A stretch of 64,000 nt of DNA, from positions 1 to 64,000 of the forward strand of contig RAYM01000028.1 of assembly GCA_003611805.1 (NCBI GenBank). Reading direction: 5' to 3'. The position numbers and the translations under genes are program-made. The stretch comes from a bacterium 1xD42-87. Its GTDB lineage: Bacteria; Bacillota; Clostridia; Lachnospirales; Lachnospiraceae. The number at the start of each line of letters is the position of its first letter. Position 1 is the first letter of the stretch. The notes below the pieces were generated by a model, which had not been told where the DNA came from, ran no database searches, and was given only the letters and a program-made list of their open reading frames with translations. Below are positions 50,667 through 60,063 of this stretch, piece after piece.

Positions 50667-53492
50667 TTATGTCAACCAATCCCGCATCTCCGCCTCCGCC
50701 GCCCGTATCTCCTCGAGAAGTTCCCTTGCGGAAACCCGGATGGCGCCGGCTCCCATTATGATGATCTGCTCGAGCCCGTCGGAAGTGGCTACCCGCACAC
50801 GGTGGTTTTTCCGGCTCATCTCATGGGTCACCTTCTCGATATACTGATCCGCCGTCTCGGCCTCCTTCGTGTAGACCACATCAATATTGTGATGCCGCTC
50901 CACACTGCCCGGATTACCCTTCACGCGGTACGCGTCAAACACCAGTATCAGATGCATTTTTCGAAACGCCTGATAATTACAGAGAATATCCGTCAGCCGG
51001 CACCTGGCGGCATTCAGATCCGCTCCTGCCAGATCGGAAAGTTCGTCCCATGCAAAGATGATATTGTAGCCGTCCACCAGAAGGTACTCCTCCTGCCCGT
51101 TTTGACTGCCGTGGTACTCCACCTCGGCCGGCGGTGCCGTCTTTGCCCGGATGGTTCTGGCCCAACCCTGTTTTTTCGGCTCCTTTGTGCCGAAAGTACG
51201 CGCAAAGATTTCCTCCACCTCGTCTTGACCTATAAAGTCAACCGTCGACCTGCCATCAGCGGATCTTTTCGCATAGCGTTCCGCAAAATTACCCGCTCCG
51301 GCGTCGTTTCCCGCCTCGTTATCCCCGGCGCCGCCACCTTGTCCGTACCGGGAGTATTGACCGTTTTGGTCGCTTTCATGATCCGCGCCGTATATGCTGC
51401 CGTCCGACAGCCGCCACCCCGGTTTCAACACCGGCTCCAGATGCATGTACGCCTCCACTAGATCCCACTCCACCACAAATCCCGCACCGTGGGCGCAGAA
51501 CACGGAACCGCACGGATTGTCCGTATCATGCTCCGCCTCATAGCCGATCCGCTCTATGACCTCCTCTGCGTTATGGCATGGTTCATAACCCTTCAGCCTG
51601 GTAAACAGCCGCCCCTTTCCCCCGGAATAGGACAGCATTTTTGTCTGGTAGCCGCCAAATTCGGAAACGGGAACCGTACCTGTAAGATGCGCCTCCTCCC
51701 CAAAAGTCTCCGGCGCGTCAAACCGGCCGCTCATGGCCTGCACGTCCGTCATGGCCCGTCCCACCAGAGAGGCGGGAAGTTCCATGCGAAATTCATAAAC
51801 CGGCTCTAAAAGCACACTCCCTGCCCTGCACAGTCCCTGTCTGAGGGCGCGGTAGGTGGCCTGTCTGAAATCCCCGCCCTCCGTGTGCTTCACATGGGAT
51901 TTTCCCGCCGCCAGCGTAATCTGCATATCCGTAATCGGGGATCCCGTGAGGACCCCGAGATGGGTTTTTTCCTCCAGATGGGTCAGAATCAGCCGCTGCC
52001 AGTTCCGGTCCAGCTTATCCTCACTGCAGCAGCTTCGGAAGGTAAGACCGCTCCCTCTCTCTCCCGGCTCTAAAATCAGATGCACCTCCGCATAATGCCT
52101 GAGCGGCTCAAAGTGGCCCACCCCCTCCGTCACGTCTGTGATAGTTTCCTTGTAGAGGACGCTCCCCTCATCAAAATCCACTTCCATGCCGAAGCGCTCC
52201 TGTATCATCTTCCTTAAAATCTCAATCTGCACCTCGCCCATCAGCCTGACATGGAGTTCCCTGCTCTGTTCCTGTCTGATGAGGTGAAGCTGCGGCTCCT
52301 CCTCTTCAAGTTTACATAACTTTAAATACATGTCGTGGATATCACTCCCGTCGGGAAGGTTGACCCGATAAGTCATAACCGGCTCCAAAACGGGAAGCAC
52401 ACTCTCCTGCTCCACACCAAGTCCCTGTCCGCAAAAAGTGTGTTCCGGTCCGAGAAGCGCGCAGATACTTCCGGCTTCCGCCTCCTGCACCGTCACATAT
52501 TTTTCTCCTGAATACTGACGGATCTGGTCAATCTTTTCCACGCAGTCTGATGACGCCCCGCCTGTCCCGACAGATTTTGCCGATACGCCCGCATCTGACC
52601 TCCCCGGTTCATCCTGCTTCGGCGGTTCTGTCTGGTGCGTCCCCGCCCTGTCCTGTGCGGCGGACGCCGTTATCGTCTGCTTGACCTTGAGACTGCCCCC
52701 GGTCACTTTGATATGCGTCAGACGGTTGCCCTGCGCATCCCTCGTGATTTTAAAGACTCGCGCGCCAAACGCTTCCCCATACTCTGGTGCAGGCGCATAT
52801 GTCGAAAGTGCGTCGAGCAATGCCTCCACGCCGTCTCCATGCAGGGCGGAACCGAAAAAGCATGGGAACAGTTTTCTTCCTTCTATCAGCGACGCAATCT
52901 CCGCATCGCTCACCGGAGACTGTCCCTGCTCCAGCCGCTCCAGATACCGCTCCAACAATGTCTCGTCACAGACCGCAACATTTTCATAAAATGCGTCCGT
53001 CCGCTCTCCATCCGTGCACGCAAAAGACACGCAGCGCCCGTCCAGCTCCTTCTGTACCCCCGCAAGCAGCCTGTCCGCGTCCGTCCCCGGCTGGTCCATC
53101 TTATTGATAAAGAGAAATACAGGCACACGGTAACGCTCCAACAGCCTCCACAAGGTCAGCGTGTGACTCTGTACCCCATCCGCGCCGTTTATGATGAGCA
53201 CCGCACAGTCCAGCACCTGCAATGTCCGCTCCATCTCCGCTGAGAAATCCACATGCCCCGGCGTGTCCAGGAGTGTCACTTCCATCCCCTTCCATGACAG
53301 ACGCGCCTGTTTGGAAAATATAGTAATACCCCGGTCCCGCTCCTGCGCGTCTGTATCCAGAAACGTATCCCTGTGGTCCACACGGCCCGCGTTTCTGATC
53401 TCCCCCGCCACGTAGAGCATACGCTCCGCCAAAGTTGTTTTTCCCGCATCCACATGTGCCAGCAGACCGATCACTGTCTCTTTACCGCCCAT
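50667..53492 (-). CDS. TetM-like ribosomal-protection GTPase fused to a YacP/Rae1-type NYN nuclease domain
   Basis: A 941-residue protein. Residues 1-700 are an EF-G/TetM-type GTPase: AHVDAGKTT (G1, residues 12-20), RGITIF (G2), DTPGHVDF (G3), NKMD (G4), then the EF-G domains. A Gly/Ala/Asn-rich linker follows. The last 170 residues are a NYN domain: YLLVDGYNIIFAWDEL, LVFDAYRVKG, VYTKEAETADQYIEK and RVATSDGLEQIIIMGAGA, as in YacP, which in Bacillus subtilis is Rae1, an endonuclease that cuts mRNA in the ribosomal A site. The two halves would meet at the same ribosomal site. The ATG at 53490-53492 has GGGGG upstream. Tetracycline resistance should not be assumed. Confidence 0.9.
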   Translation of the reverse strand: MGGKETVIGLLAHVDAGKTTLAERMLYVAGEIRNAGRVDHRDTFLDTDAQERDRGITIFSKQARLSWKGMEVTLLDTPGHVDFSAEMERTLQVLDCAVLIINGADGVQSHTLTLWRLLERYRVPVFLFINKMDQPGTDADRLLAGVQKELDGRCVSFACTDGERTDAFYENVAVCDETLLERYLERLEQGQSPVSDAEIASLIEGRKLFPCFFGSALHGDGVEALLDALSTYAPAPEYGEAFGARVFKITRDAQGNRLTHIKVTGGSLKVKQTITASAAQDRAGTHQTEPPKQDEPGRSDAGVSAKSVGTGGASSDCVEKIDQIRQYSGEKYVTVQEAEAGSICALLGPEHTFCGQGLGVEQESVLPVLEPVMTYRVNLPDGSDIHDMYLKLCKLEEEEPQLHLIRQEQSRELHVRLMGEVQIEILRKMIQERFGMEVDFDEGSVLYKETITDVTEGVGHFEPLRHYAEVHLILEPGERGSGLTFRSCCSEDKLDRNWQRLILTHLEEKTHLGVLTGSPITDMQITLAAGKSHVKHTEGGDFRQATYRALRQGLCRAGSVLLEPVYEFRMELPASLVGRAMTDVQAMSGRFDAPETFGEEAHLTGTVPVSEFGGYQTKMLSYSGGKGRLFTRLKGYEPCHNAEEVIERIGYEAEHDTDNPCGSVFCAHGAGFVVEWDLVEAYMHLEPVLKPGWRLSDGSIYGADHESDQNGQYSRYGQGGGAGDNEAGNDAGAGNFAERYAKRSADGRSTVDFIGQDEVEEIFARTFGTKEPKKQGWARTIRAKTAPPAEVEYHGSQNGQEEYLLVDGYNIIFAWDELSDLAGADLNAARCRLTDILCNYQAFRKMHLILVFDAYRVKGNPGSVERHHNIDVVYTKEAETADQYIEKVTHEMSRKNHRVRVATSDGLEQIIIMGAGAIRVSARELLEEIRAAEAEMRDWLT

Positions 53493-53511
53493 TTTAACCC
53501 CCGATACGCGA

Positions 53512-53539
53512 ACATGTCCCGCCGATAAGCGGGACATGT
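53512..53539 (-). terminator. Perfect 11-bp hairpin before the TetM-NYN gene
   Basis: ACATGTCCCGC and GCGGGACATGT pair around a 6-nt loop, between the chemotaxis gene stop and the GTPase ribosome binding site. No T run follows, so it could be a weak terminator, an attenuator or an operator. Confidence 0.4.
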
Positions 53540-53566
53540 CAAAATTGTTATCTAACTTTTATTATT

Positions 53567-55030
53567 TTAAACCTGATTCAAAATATTTGCAAGACGGTCA
53601 ATACCTGCCTGTACCCTTGCCATGGATGAAAGAATCGTCTCCACTCCCGTCACCTGCTCCTCTGTGGAGGAACTGATCTCCGTCGTCCCCTGCACGGAAA
53701 CCTGCGAAATCTTCTCGACCTGGGACATCGCATCCTGCAGTCTTTCCTTGATCTCCACAATACCGCCAAGCCCGTCTTTCAGCTGCTCCGTCTCCTCAAT
53801 CACCTGCTCGGAAGATTTCAGCATCGTATCAAAAATCTTCACCGTGTCGTCCAGCTTCTCGTTGGACTCCCGCACAATCACGGTATTGCGGTCGATCACC
53901 TTATTCGTATCGCCGATGGTAGCGATGATATCCTTCAAAATCGCATCAATCTTCTGCGTAGCCGTGGCAGATTCGCCGGACAGTGCGTTAATCTCATCCG
54001 CAACCACGGCAAACCCCCTACCGGCTTCGCCTGCCCTCGCCGCCTCGATCGCCGCGTTCAGCGCAAGCAGATTGGTCTGTTTCGCGATCTGGCTGATACT
54101 GTCTATGATCTCACCGATGGAACTGGACTTCTGCTCCAACGCCGCCATACCCTCAGACGCCACCTGCGTCGCCTTGATATTCTCGCTGAATTTCTTCGAC
54201 AATTCCCCGATCGCCACAATACCCTCGTTATTTTTCTCCTCCAGCCGCTTCACATTGTCAACCGTCTGCAGCACTCTGGATTCCGAATCCCCGATCCGAC
54301 TGTCCAGATCATTAAAAATCTGGATGCTTCCTTCCACCTGCTCAATCTGCTGCTCCACGCTGGCGGAAATCTCCTCCGTGGACGCCGCGATCTCAGAAGA
54401 GCTCTGCTCAAAACTGTGTAAGGAGTCGTAGATAGACCGTGAGGACTCCTGCAGCCCCTCGAAAGCGCCCCTGACATTATTCAGAAGCTCCTCCACCTCG
54501 CCTTCCTTCTGCTCCACCGCCGCAAACAGGGATCTCGCTCTGAATACAATGAAAACGGCAGCCGCAATCGCAAGGATATACACCATAACAATAAAGAACC
54601 AGATCGACATCGTATACATGCACAGATACGCCTGTCTGAAAATAACCAGCGCCGCAGCATTGACTATAATAGTCACTCCTGCGCATACCTTGATTACTGA
54701 TAAGTCATAATAAGGAACCGCCAGAAACAGAACCAGAAAATACGCTTCGACCATGGCGCCGAAAACACCAGGCGTTCCAGCCACGATGGTCACTGCTCCA
54801 AAAAGCGGAAGAACAGATATGTATAGATATTTCGCGTAGGAACCCAGCTTCTTTTCAAACGCCTTGATCACCACGCTCGCTGCCACCATCAGAAGCGCAA
54901 TCGCATCCTTTCCGGACGCGCCGTTAAACAAGAGCACATAGACAACAGCCACAATAGGAATTACCATCAGAAACAGAAACATAATCATGTTCATCCGTTT
55001 CTCCTCATTTTTAAGAATTTCCAATTCCAT
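53567..55030 (-). CDS. Methyl-accepting chemotaxis protein without a large external domain
   Basis: A 487-residue receptor. About six membrane helices in the first 180 residues form the sensory part, with no large extracellular domain. The cytoplasmic part has the conserved hairpin tip [20 protein letters not shown] and long coiled coils rich in Glu, Ser and Gln. It should bind CheW/CheA. No other che genes are near. The ATG at 55028-55030 follows AAGGAGG by 11 nt. Confidence 0.9.
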   Translation of the reverse strand: MELEILKNEEKRMNMIMFLFLMVIPIVAVVYVLLFNGASGKDAIALLMVAASVVIKAFEKKLGSYAKYLYISVLPLFGAVTIVAGTPGVFGAMVEAYFLVLFLAVPYYDLSVIKVCAGVTIIVNAAALVIFRQAYLCMYTMSIWFFIVMVYILAIAAAVFIVFRARSLFAAVEQKEGEVEELLNNVRGAFEGLQESSRSIYDSLHSFEQSSSEIAASTEEISASVEQQIEQVEGSIQIFNDLDSRIGDSESRVLQTVDNVKRLEEKNNEGIVAIGELSKKFSENIKATQVASEGMAALEQKSSSIGEIIDSISQIAKQTNLLALNAAIEAARAGEAGRGFAVVADEINALSGESATATQKIDAILKDIIATIGDTNKVIDRNTVIVRESNEKLDDTVKIFDTMLKSSEQVIEETEQLKDGLGGIVEIKERLQDAMSQVEKISQVSVQGTTEISSSTEEQVTGVETILSSMARVQAGIDRLANILNQV

Positions 55031-55156
55031 ACCTACCCATCCTCCTTCTCCCTCGTAAGAAAAATATAAATGTGCCATCTGGTACTTATGATACAGTATC
55101 ATCATGCAAAAGTCAATCGGAAGGATATCTCCCACAATCCCCTTCCATCCGCATTT

Positions 55157-55756
55157 TCAGCCGCTTTCCCGCATCATGGAAAGGCTTACGAACAAGGCAT
55201 AATGCGCCGGCTTAAACATCTTTTGGTAGAGAGTATCCAGCGCCGTCAGTGAAGCCTCCTGTCCCCGCTCCCCGACAGGTCTGTAAAGAACGCTGTAATC
55301 CACGCCAAACAGGACGGACCGCAGCGCCGTCATCTCGCAGCCGCAGGAGAGATAGAACGCGATCCGCCGCTCCCTGGTCAGACGCTGCTCCTCATTCTTC
55401 GCCGCCGAAATACGCTCAGACTCGATGTAAATCCCATCCACTTCCGGCAGGTTTTCCATAAAATACGTTTCAAAAAGAGAAAAAGCCCGGTGCCCGAGCC
55501 CTCCGCCCCTCCTATCCTTCAGAATTGCAAAATAGTCAAGCAGTGCGCATCTCGTCTCCTCGCAGAGTATGAATACAGCGTAACCTGCTAACGTTTCCCC
55601 TTCGTACATCCCCAGAGAAAAGCCATAACCCGCATCCATGCTCCTGACAATATGACTCAAGGGCTTTAACTCGTCGGGCGGAAAGTCCTTCTTCATATAA
55701 GCCTGATAAACCTGCCCGATTTCTTCCCTATCCAATTTTCTAACAATATATGCCAT
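55157..55756 (-). CDS. GNAT-family acetyltransferase
   Basis: A 199-residue protein with the GNAT fold pattern. LLDYFAILKDRRGGGLGHRA carries the acetyl-CoA binding loop (RRGGGLG), followed by the alpha3 helix and IESERISAAKNEEQRL. The substrate is unknown. The ATG at 55754-55756 has AAAGGAAA upstream, and two copies of the directional motif AAAGTTATGTMAA lie 25-90 bp before it. Confidence 0.8.
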   Translation of the reverse strand: MAYIVRKLDREEIGQVYQAYMKKDFPPDELKPLSHIVRSMDAGYGFSLGMYEGETLAGYAVFILCEETRCALLDYFAILKDRRGGGLGHRAFSLFETYFMENLPEVDGIYIESERISAAKNEEQRLTRERRIAFYLSCGCEMTALRSVLFGVDYSVLYRPVGERGQEASLTALDTLYQKMFKPAHYALFVSLSMMRESG

Positions 55757-55779
55757 ATCCTGTTTCCTTTCGCAAAACT

Positions 55780-55794
55780 AATTTACATAACTTT
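55780..55794 (-). repeat. Directional motif, variant AAAGTTATGTAAATT
   Basis: One of eight copies of a 12-15 nt motif, all on the minus strand between 41 and 64 kb. It lies 24 bp before the GNAT start. Confidence 0.6.
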
Positions 55795-55832
55795 GCGCCT
55801 GTATATAAACATCTATCCGTATCACTCCAATA

Positions 55833-55847
55833 AGTTGACATAACTTT
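55833..55847 (-). repeat. Directional motif, variant AAAGTTATGTCAACT
   Basis: Second copy upstream of the GNAT gene, 38 bp from the first. Confidence 0.6.
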
Positions 55848-55895
55848 TCTCCAATGACAATTTTAACGTCAGTTTTTTATGACATACATGTCAAT

Positions 55896-57311
55896 TCACC
55901 TGTCATAACAATCCACATACACAAAAGTCTCTTCGTCATTCTCCCTGCCCATGTAGTAATCCGAATGTAAAGCCGCCTCCACAAAATCTCCGCCACCCGG
56001 CTCTATTACCGTCACCGGAATGCCAAGCGCCCGCTCCACATCCGAAACCGTGACATCGTCCAGAAAGACCTGCTCCCCGCTCCGCAGCATATTGGCGGGA
56101 ATGAAAAGTGCGTCCCCAAGACTCCCCCCACTCTTCTGCCGCTCCTTTAACTGGGCTATCAGGTCCTGCCCCGTAACCAGCCCGGCAACGGTAATCGTCT
56201 CCCCGAAAAAATCATTTCGAATAGGGCAGACATGCATGGCAAGACCCGGACAGGCACCGCAAAGCTCCTCTGCCGCGTCCCGTATCAAAGGATACGCCAG
56301 TCTGCCCGTCGCCACAGTGATTGTTCGATTCACCTTCGCCTGTCTGCCTTGACCATTTTGGTCAGCCGAAATCGCCCGCATTGCCTCCGCGAACTCCTCC
56401 CGGAACAGCCGCATCATGCCGACGCCGTTTTCCAGCTGGATATACCCGTCGTAGCGCTCCTCCTCCGGGAAATCCCGCTCCGCCAGCATATAAAATTCAT
56501 CACTGGCATGAATAAAGTGTAGACCGTATTGGTCAAAGCAGACTTTCTGGTACGTTTCGATCATGTCAATGATCTCTCCCGCCTCCTCCTTTGTAAAAAG
56601 CTCCAACGGATAAAGACCTTCCCTGTATTTCGTGATACCCGCGGGCACCACCGACACGCTGCGCATAAAAGGCAGATACTTCATCAAATCCGTAATGCTG
56701 CGCCGCAGTTCCTCCCCGTCATTGACCCCCTTACAGCAGACAATCTGCCCGTTCATCTCCACATGACCCTCATAGAAACGGTCCAGAAAACGCAGCTTTT
56801 CCCCCGCGAACCGGTTGTGGAGCACCTTACACCGAAGCTCTGGGTTTGTGGTCTGCACTGAAATATTAATCGGCGCAAGCTGCATTTGAATAATGCGCTC
56901 CACATCATGATCGTCCATGTTGGTCAATGTGATATAATTCCCTTGCAAAAAGGAAAGCCGGGAGTCGTCATCCTTAAAATACAAGGTTTCCCGCATCCCC
57001 GGCGGCATCTGGTCAATAAAGCAGAAGATGCACTTGTTACTGCAGGAGCGGTAGTCGCTCATCAGACCGTTTTCAAACTCCACGCCCAAATCTTCGTCGT
57101 AATCCTTGTCGATTTCCAGAAGCCACTCCGCGCCGTCCGCCTTGCGCACAAGTATTTCCACATACTCGTCCTTCATCAGATAACGGTAGTCGAACACATC
57201 CTCTATTTCCTTGTCATTCATGGAAAGAAGGACGTCGCCCGCTTCCATTCCCATCTCCTCCGCGATGGAACCGGGCATAACCTCCTTCACCACATGCTCT
57301 GTCTTATTCAA
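55896..57311 (-). CDS. DUF512-family protein with PDZ and radical-SAM-like domains
   Basis: A 471-residue protein. The N-terminal PDZ-like segment has VVKEVMPGSIAEEMG and GDVLLSMNDKEI. Then RSCSNKCIFCFIDQMPPGMR gives a CxxxCxxC cluster motif and FKDDDSRLSFLQGNYITLTN is the family signature. The C-terminal DUF512 part has VTGQDLIAQL and EPGGGDFVEAAL. The biochemical role is not established. I place the start at TTG 57309-57311 (after AGAGG), because the longer frame starts at the -10 box of the promoter and could not be transcribed. Confidence 0.85.
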   Translation of the reverse strand: MNKTEHVVKEVMPGSIAEEMGMEAGDVLLSMNDKEIEDVFDYRYLMKDEYVEILVRKADGAEWLLEIDKDYDEDLGVEFENGLMSDYRSCSNKCIFCFIDQMPPGMRETLYFKDDDSRLSFLQGNYITLTNMDDHDVERIIQMQLAPINISVQTTNPELRCKVLHNRFAGEKLRFLDRFYEGHVEMNGQIVCCKGVNDGEELRRSITDLMKYLPFMRSVSVVPAGITKYREGLYPLELFTKEEAGEIIDMIETYQKVCFDQYGLHFIHASDEFYMLAERDFPEEERYDGYIQLENGVGMMRLFREEFAEAMRAISADQNGQGRQAKVNRTITVATGRLAYPLIRDAAEELCGACPGLAMHVCPIRNDFFGETITVAGLVTGQDLIAQLKERQKSGGSLGDALFIPANMLRSGEQVFLDDVTVSDVERALGIPVTVIEPGGGDFVEAALHSDYYMGRENDEETFVYVDCYDR

Positions 57312-57346
57312 ATCCGGGATCCTCTTTCCGTGCTTTTTCTGTCTCA

Positions 57347-57376
57347 ATTATACAGGGAACATCCTATAAAAAGCAA
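57347..57376 (-). promoter_or_regulatory. Promoter of the DUF512 gene
   Basis: TTGCTT (57371-57376) and a perfect TATAAT (57347-57352), 18 bp apart. A copy of AAAGTTATGTAAACT lies 25 bp upstream of the -35 box. Confidence 0.65.
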
Positions 57377-57401
57377 TACCGCAAACATCCAAAGAGGATT
57401 C

Positions 57402-57416
57402 AGTTTACATAACTTT
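57402..57416 (-). repeat. Directional motif AAAGTTATGTAAACT
   Basis: Exact copy upstream of the DUF512 promoter, just after the end of the 58-aa gene. Confidence 0.65.
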
Positions 57417-57426
57417 ACTGTTGCGC

Positions 57427-57603
57427 CTACTCTTCAAGAATGGAATACTGCAGCATCTCGTATAAGAGCTTCGTCCCCTCCTTAATTTCCGGCGGTAAAA
57501 GCGCGCGCGCCACCAGCTTATACCCCTCCCCAGGCGCATCGATGCGCTCTAAGTTCGCGTAATCCCCGTCAATACTTGCCACCCGGTACTGAAATGTAAT
57601 CAT
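57427..57603 (-). CDS. Small 58-residue protein, unknown function
   Basis: An ATG at 57601-57603 with GGTGGAG 2-6 nt upstream opens a frame of 58 codons, beginning MITFQYRVASIDGDYANLER and ending MLQYSILEE. It is soluble and acidic at the end, with the segment LVARALLPPEIKEGTKL. I do not recognise it. The codon use and GC match the neighbours, and it follows bioB by 17 bp, so it is probably the last gene of the biotin operon. Confidence 0.6.
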   Translation of the reverse strand: MITFQYRVASIDGDYANLERIDAPGEGYKLVARALLPPEIKEGTKLLYEMLQYSILEE

Positions 57604-57620
57604 GTCTCCACCCCCTGTTT

Positions 57621-58589
57621 CTATCCTTTCACCACAGTATACCCCATTTTTTCAATCAGCGCCATATCCGTCTCCACGGTAATGCCTGCCGTAGTCAGCA
57701 TATCCCCGCTGATGGCGGCATTTGCGCCTCCGGCAAAGCACCGCTCCCCCTTATCTCCGAGCAGGCCCCTGCCGCCAGCCAGCCGGATGGAAGCATCCGG
57801 GATGATAAAGCGGAAAACCGCCACAATCCGCCGCACCTCGTCGTTTGTCAGCACCGAATTTTTCTCGTAAGGCGTACCCGGAATCGGGTTTAATACATTG
57901 ACGGGAACAGACTTTACACCAAGCTCCCGCGCCGTCAGTACCATGTCAATCCGGTCTTCCATCGTCTCGCCCAGCCCCATAATGCCGCCGCTGCAGATGG
58001 AAAGCCCCGCCCGTTTCGCCGCCCGCAGCGTCTCGATCTTGTCCGCGTAAGTGTGCGTTGTGCAGACCGACGTAAAATACCGCGCGGAAGATTCCAGATT
58101 ACAGTGGACACGGGATGCCCCCGCTTCCTTCAATTTCTTAAAATCCGCCTCCCCAAGCAGACCGAAGGAGACACAGACTTCTATGCCTGCCTCCCGCCGC
58201 ACCGCGCGGATGCTCTCGCAGACCTGTTCCACTTCCGCCTCCGAAAGCCGCCTGCCGCTTGTGACAATGGAATAGCGAAGCACTCCCTGAGCCGCGTTGT
58301 GTTTCGCCTGCGCCACGATTTTTTCCGTGGAAAGTAACGGGTAAGACTCTCCGCAGGCGGTCGTATAGTGCACACTCTGGGCACAATATTTACAGTCTTC
58401 CGAACACCGCCCGCACTTTCCGTTTATAATCGTGCAAAGGTCAAAACGATTCCCACAAAAATGCGCCCGAATTTCGTCCGCCGCCTGACAGAGTTCCTCC
58501 AATGGCGCCTTTATCAAAGGCATAACCTCCGCCTTCGTGAGAAGTCCGCCCGCGTATAATCTTTCCTGTAATTCTCTTATATTGCCCAT
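57621..58589 (-). CDS. bioB: Biotin synthase
   Basis: A 322-residue radical SAM enzyme that inserts sulfur into dethiobiotin. GKCGRCSEDCKYCAQS carries the CxxxCxxC motif (near residue 60-70); HCNLESSARYF, ICSGGIMGLGETMEDRID and RLAGGRGLL are family blocks. Length is normal. The ATG has AGAGG upstream. Two copies of the directional motif occur in the 201-bp gap before the gene. Confidence 0.96.
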   Translation of the reverse strand: MGNIRELQERLYAGGLLTKAEVMPLIKAPLEELCQAADEIRAHFCGNRFDLCTIINGKCGRCSEDCKYCAQSVHYTTACGESYPLLSTEKIVAQAKHNAAQGVLRYSIVTSGRRLSEAEVEQVCESIRAVRREAGIEVCVSFGLLGEADFKKLKEAGASRVHCNLESSARYFTSVCTTHTYADKIETLRAAKRAGLSICSGGIMGLGETMEDRIDMVLTARELGVKSVPVNVLNPIPGTPYEKNSVLTNDEVRRIVAVFRFIIPDASIRLAGGRGLLGDKGERCFAGGANAAISGDMLTTAGITVETDMALIEKMGYTVVKG

Positions 58590-58648
58590 CTGTATGTACC
58601 TCTTTTCTGCTTTCCGATTTTATATTTATTCTATCTTCAAAATCAATC

Positions 58649-58663
58649 AGTTTACATAACTTT
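58649..58663 (-). repeat. Directional motif AAAGTTATGTAAACT
   Basis: Exact copy, 60 bp before the bioB start. Confidence 0.65.
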
Positions 58664-58683
58664 TACTTTGGCTCATCCTTTCG

Positions 58684-58698
58684 GGTTTACATAACTTT
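58684..58698 (-). repeat. Directional motif, variant AAAGTTATGTAAACC
   Basis: Second copy before bioB, 35 bp from the first, same orientation. Confidence 0.6.
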
Positions 58699-58790
58699 TC
58701 CTATGCATTCTATCTCCGCCAAATTTCCATATTTATAAACTTGCATCCAAAACATACCTGAAATTCTCATAAGGCATTTTTTGCATAATA

Positions 58791-59978
58791 TCATACGAAC
58801 CATGCTTTCATTACAGACAAAATCTGCACCAGCTCCTCCTCCTCAATCACATACGGCGGCATCGCATAGAGATACCTGAGGAACGGTCTGGCAAACACGC
58901 CCTGTTTCCTCGCAAATTCCTGATACCCCGCAAGAGACTCGCTGTCATATACTTCCATGCAGATACAGCCGCCCATAATGCGCACCTCCTTCACCTTGGG
59001 ACTTTCAAAACCCGCCGTCTCCCGCCGCATAATCTCCGTAATCCGATGAATCTTCGCCATATAGTCCTGACTCTCAAACAGCTCGATGGACGCAAGCGCC
59101 ACGCTGCAGGCAAGGGCGTTCCCCATAAAAGTAGGGCCGTGCATCAGTGCAAGCGCCGGGTCGTCCCCGTAAAATCCCCGGTAAACCCTTTCTCCCGCCA
59201 CCGTCACCGCATGACCGATATAACCGCCCGTCAGCGCCTTGCCGAGCACAAGAATGTCCGGCAGTACCTCGTCCGCCACAAACCGGCAGCCTGTCCGCCC
59301 GAAGCCCGTCGCCACTTCGTCAAAAATAAGCAGCACGTCATATCGGTCGCAAAGCTGCCTTGCACGCCTTAAGAATGCCAGATCGTACATCCGCATTCCT
59401 CCTGCCCCCTGTAAAAGCGGCTCCACAATAAAGCAGTTAAGCTCTCCGTGATGTTTCTCGAAAGCCTCCTCCAAAGCCGGAATCTCCGTGGGAATATGAA
59501 TCACGCCCTGCTTGCTTTCAAAAGCAAAATGATAATCTTCGTCATCCCCCACCTCCATCGTTTTGAAGGTATCGCCGTGGTAAGAATGGGTGAGCGAGAG
59601 CACCGTTTTGCGCTCATCCTTCCTGTTCACGTTATATTGCAAAGCCATCTTCAAAGCCACTTCCACCGCCACCGAACCCGAGTCCGAAAAGAAGCAGTAG
59701 TCCAAATCACCGGGCAGCCAGGCAGCCAGCTTGTCCGAAAGTTTCTGCACAGCCGGATGGGTCAGCCCGCCAAGCATTACATGGGAAAACACATCCGCCT
59801 GCTCCTTGATTGCCCTCGTCAGCACAGGATGTCTATAACCGTGAATCACGCTCCACCATGAGGAGATGGAGTCGATCATTTTTTCCCCCTCTTTTGTATA
59901 AAGATACACACCCGCCGCATCCACGATCTCGTAGGGCGGTTTCATGGTTTTCATCTGTTCATAAGGATACCAGATCAT
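58791..59978 (-). CDS. bioA: Adenosylmethionine-8-amino-7-oxononanoate aminotransferase
   Basis: A 395-residue class III PLP aminotransferase that makes 7,8-diaminopelargonate. MIWYPYEQMK and IDSISSWWSVIHGYRHP are BioA-specific; FFSDSGSVAVEVALKM, LIFDEVATGFGRTG and VLGKALTGGYIGHAVT (PLP Lys) follow. It is somewhat shorter than typical BioA (about 430). The ATG has GAGG 9 nt upstream. It is 85 bp after bioD. Confidence 0.95.
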   Translation of the reverse strand: MIWYPYEQMKTMKPPYEIVDAAGVYLYTKEGEKMIDSISSWWSVIHGYRHPVLTRAIKEQADVFSHVMLGGLTHPAVQKLSDKLAAWLPGDLDYCFFSDSGSVAVEVALKMALQYNVNRKDERKTVLSLTHSYHGDTFKTMEVGDDEDYHFAFESKQGVIHIPTEIPALEEAFEKHHGELNCFIVEPLLQGAGGMRMYDLAFLRRARQLCDRYDVLLIFDEVATGFGRTGCRFVADEVLPDILVLGKALTGGYIGHAVTVAGERVYRGFYGDDPALALMHGPTFMGNALACSVALASIELFESQDYMAKIHRITEIMRRETAGFESPKVKEVRIMGGCICMEVYDSESLAGYQEFARKQGVFARPFLRYLYAMPPYVIEEEELVQILSVMKAWFV

Positions 59979-60063
59979 TGTAAAGTCCTCTCTTTATCAC
60001 TTTATAAAATATTTAGGATTGCACAATTAATGTAGCTCTGAGAAGAGTTTCTCAATTATCCAA

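Noticed and set aside
50667-53492. Tetracycline resistance gene
   Set aside because: The GTPase part is TetM-like, but the C-terminal nuclease fusion and lack of a mobile context make a housekeeping or stress role more likely.
55878-55908. TTATGACA/TGTCATAA palindrome as terminator of the DUF512 gene
   Set aside because: No T run follows on the minus strand, the loop is 15 nt and the stem includes the stop region; it may be chance.
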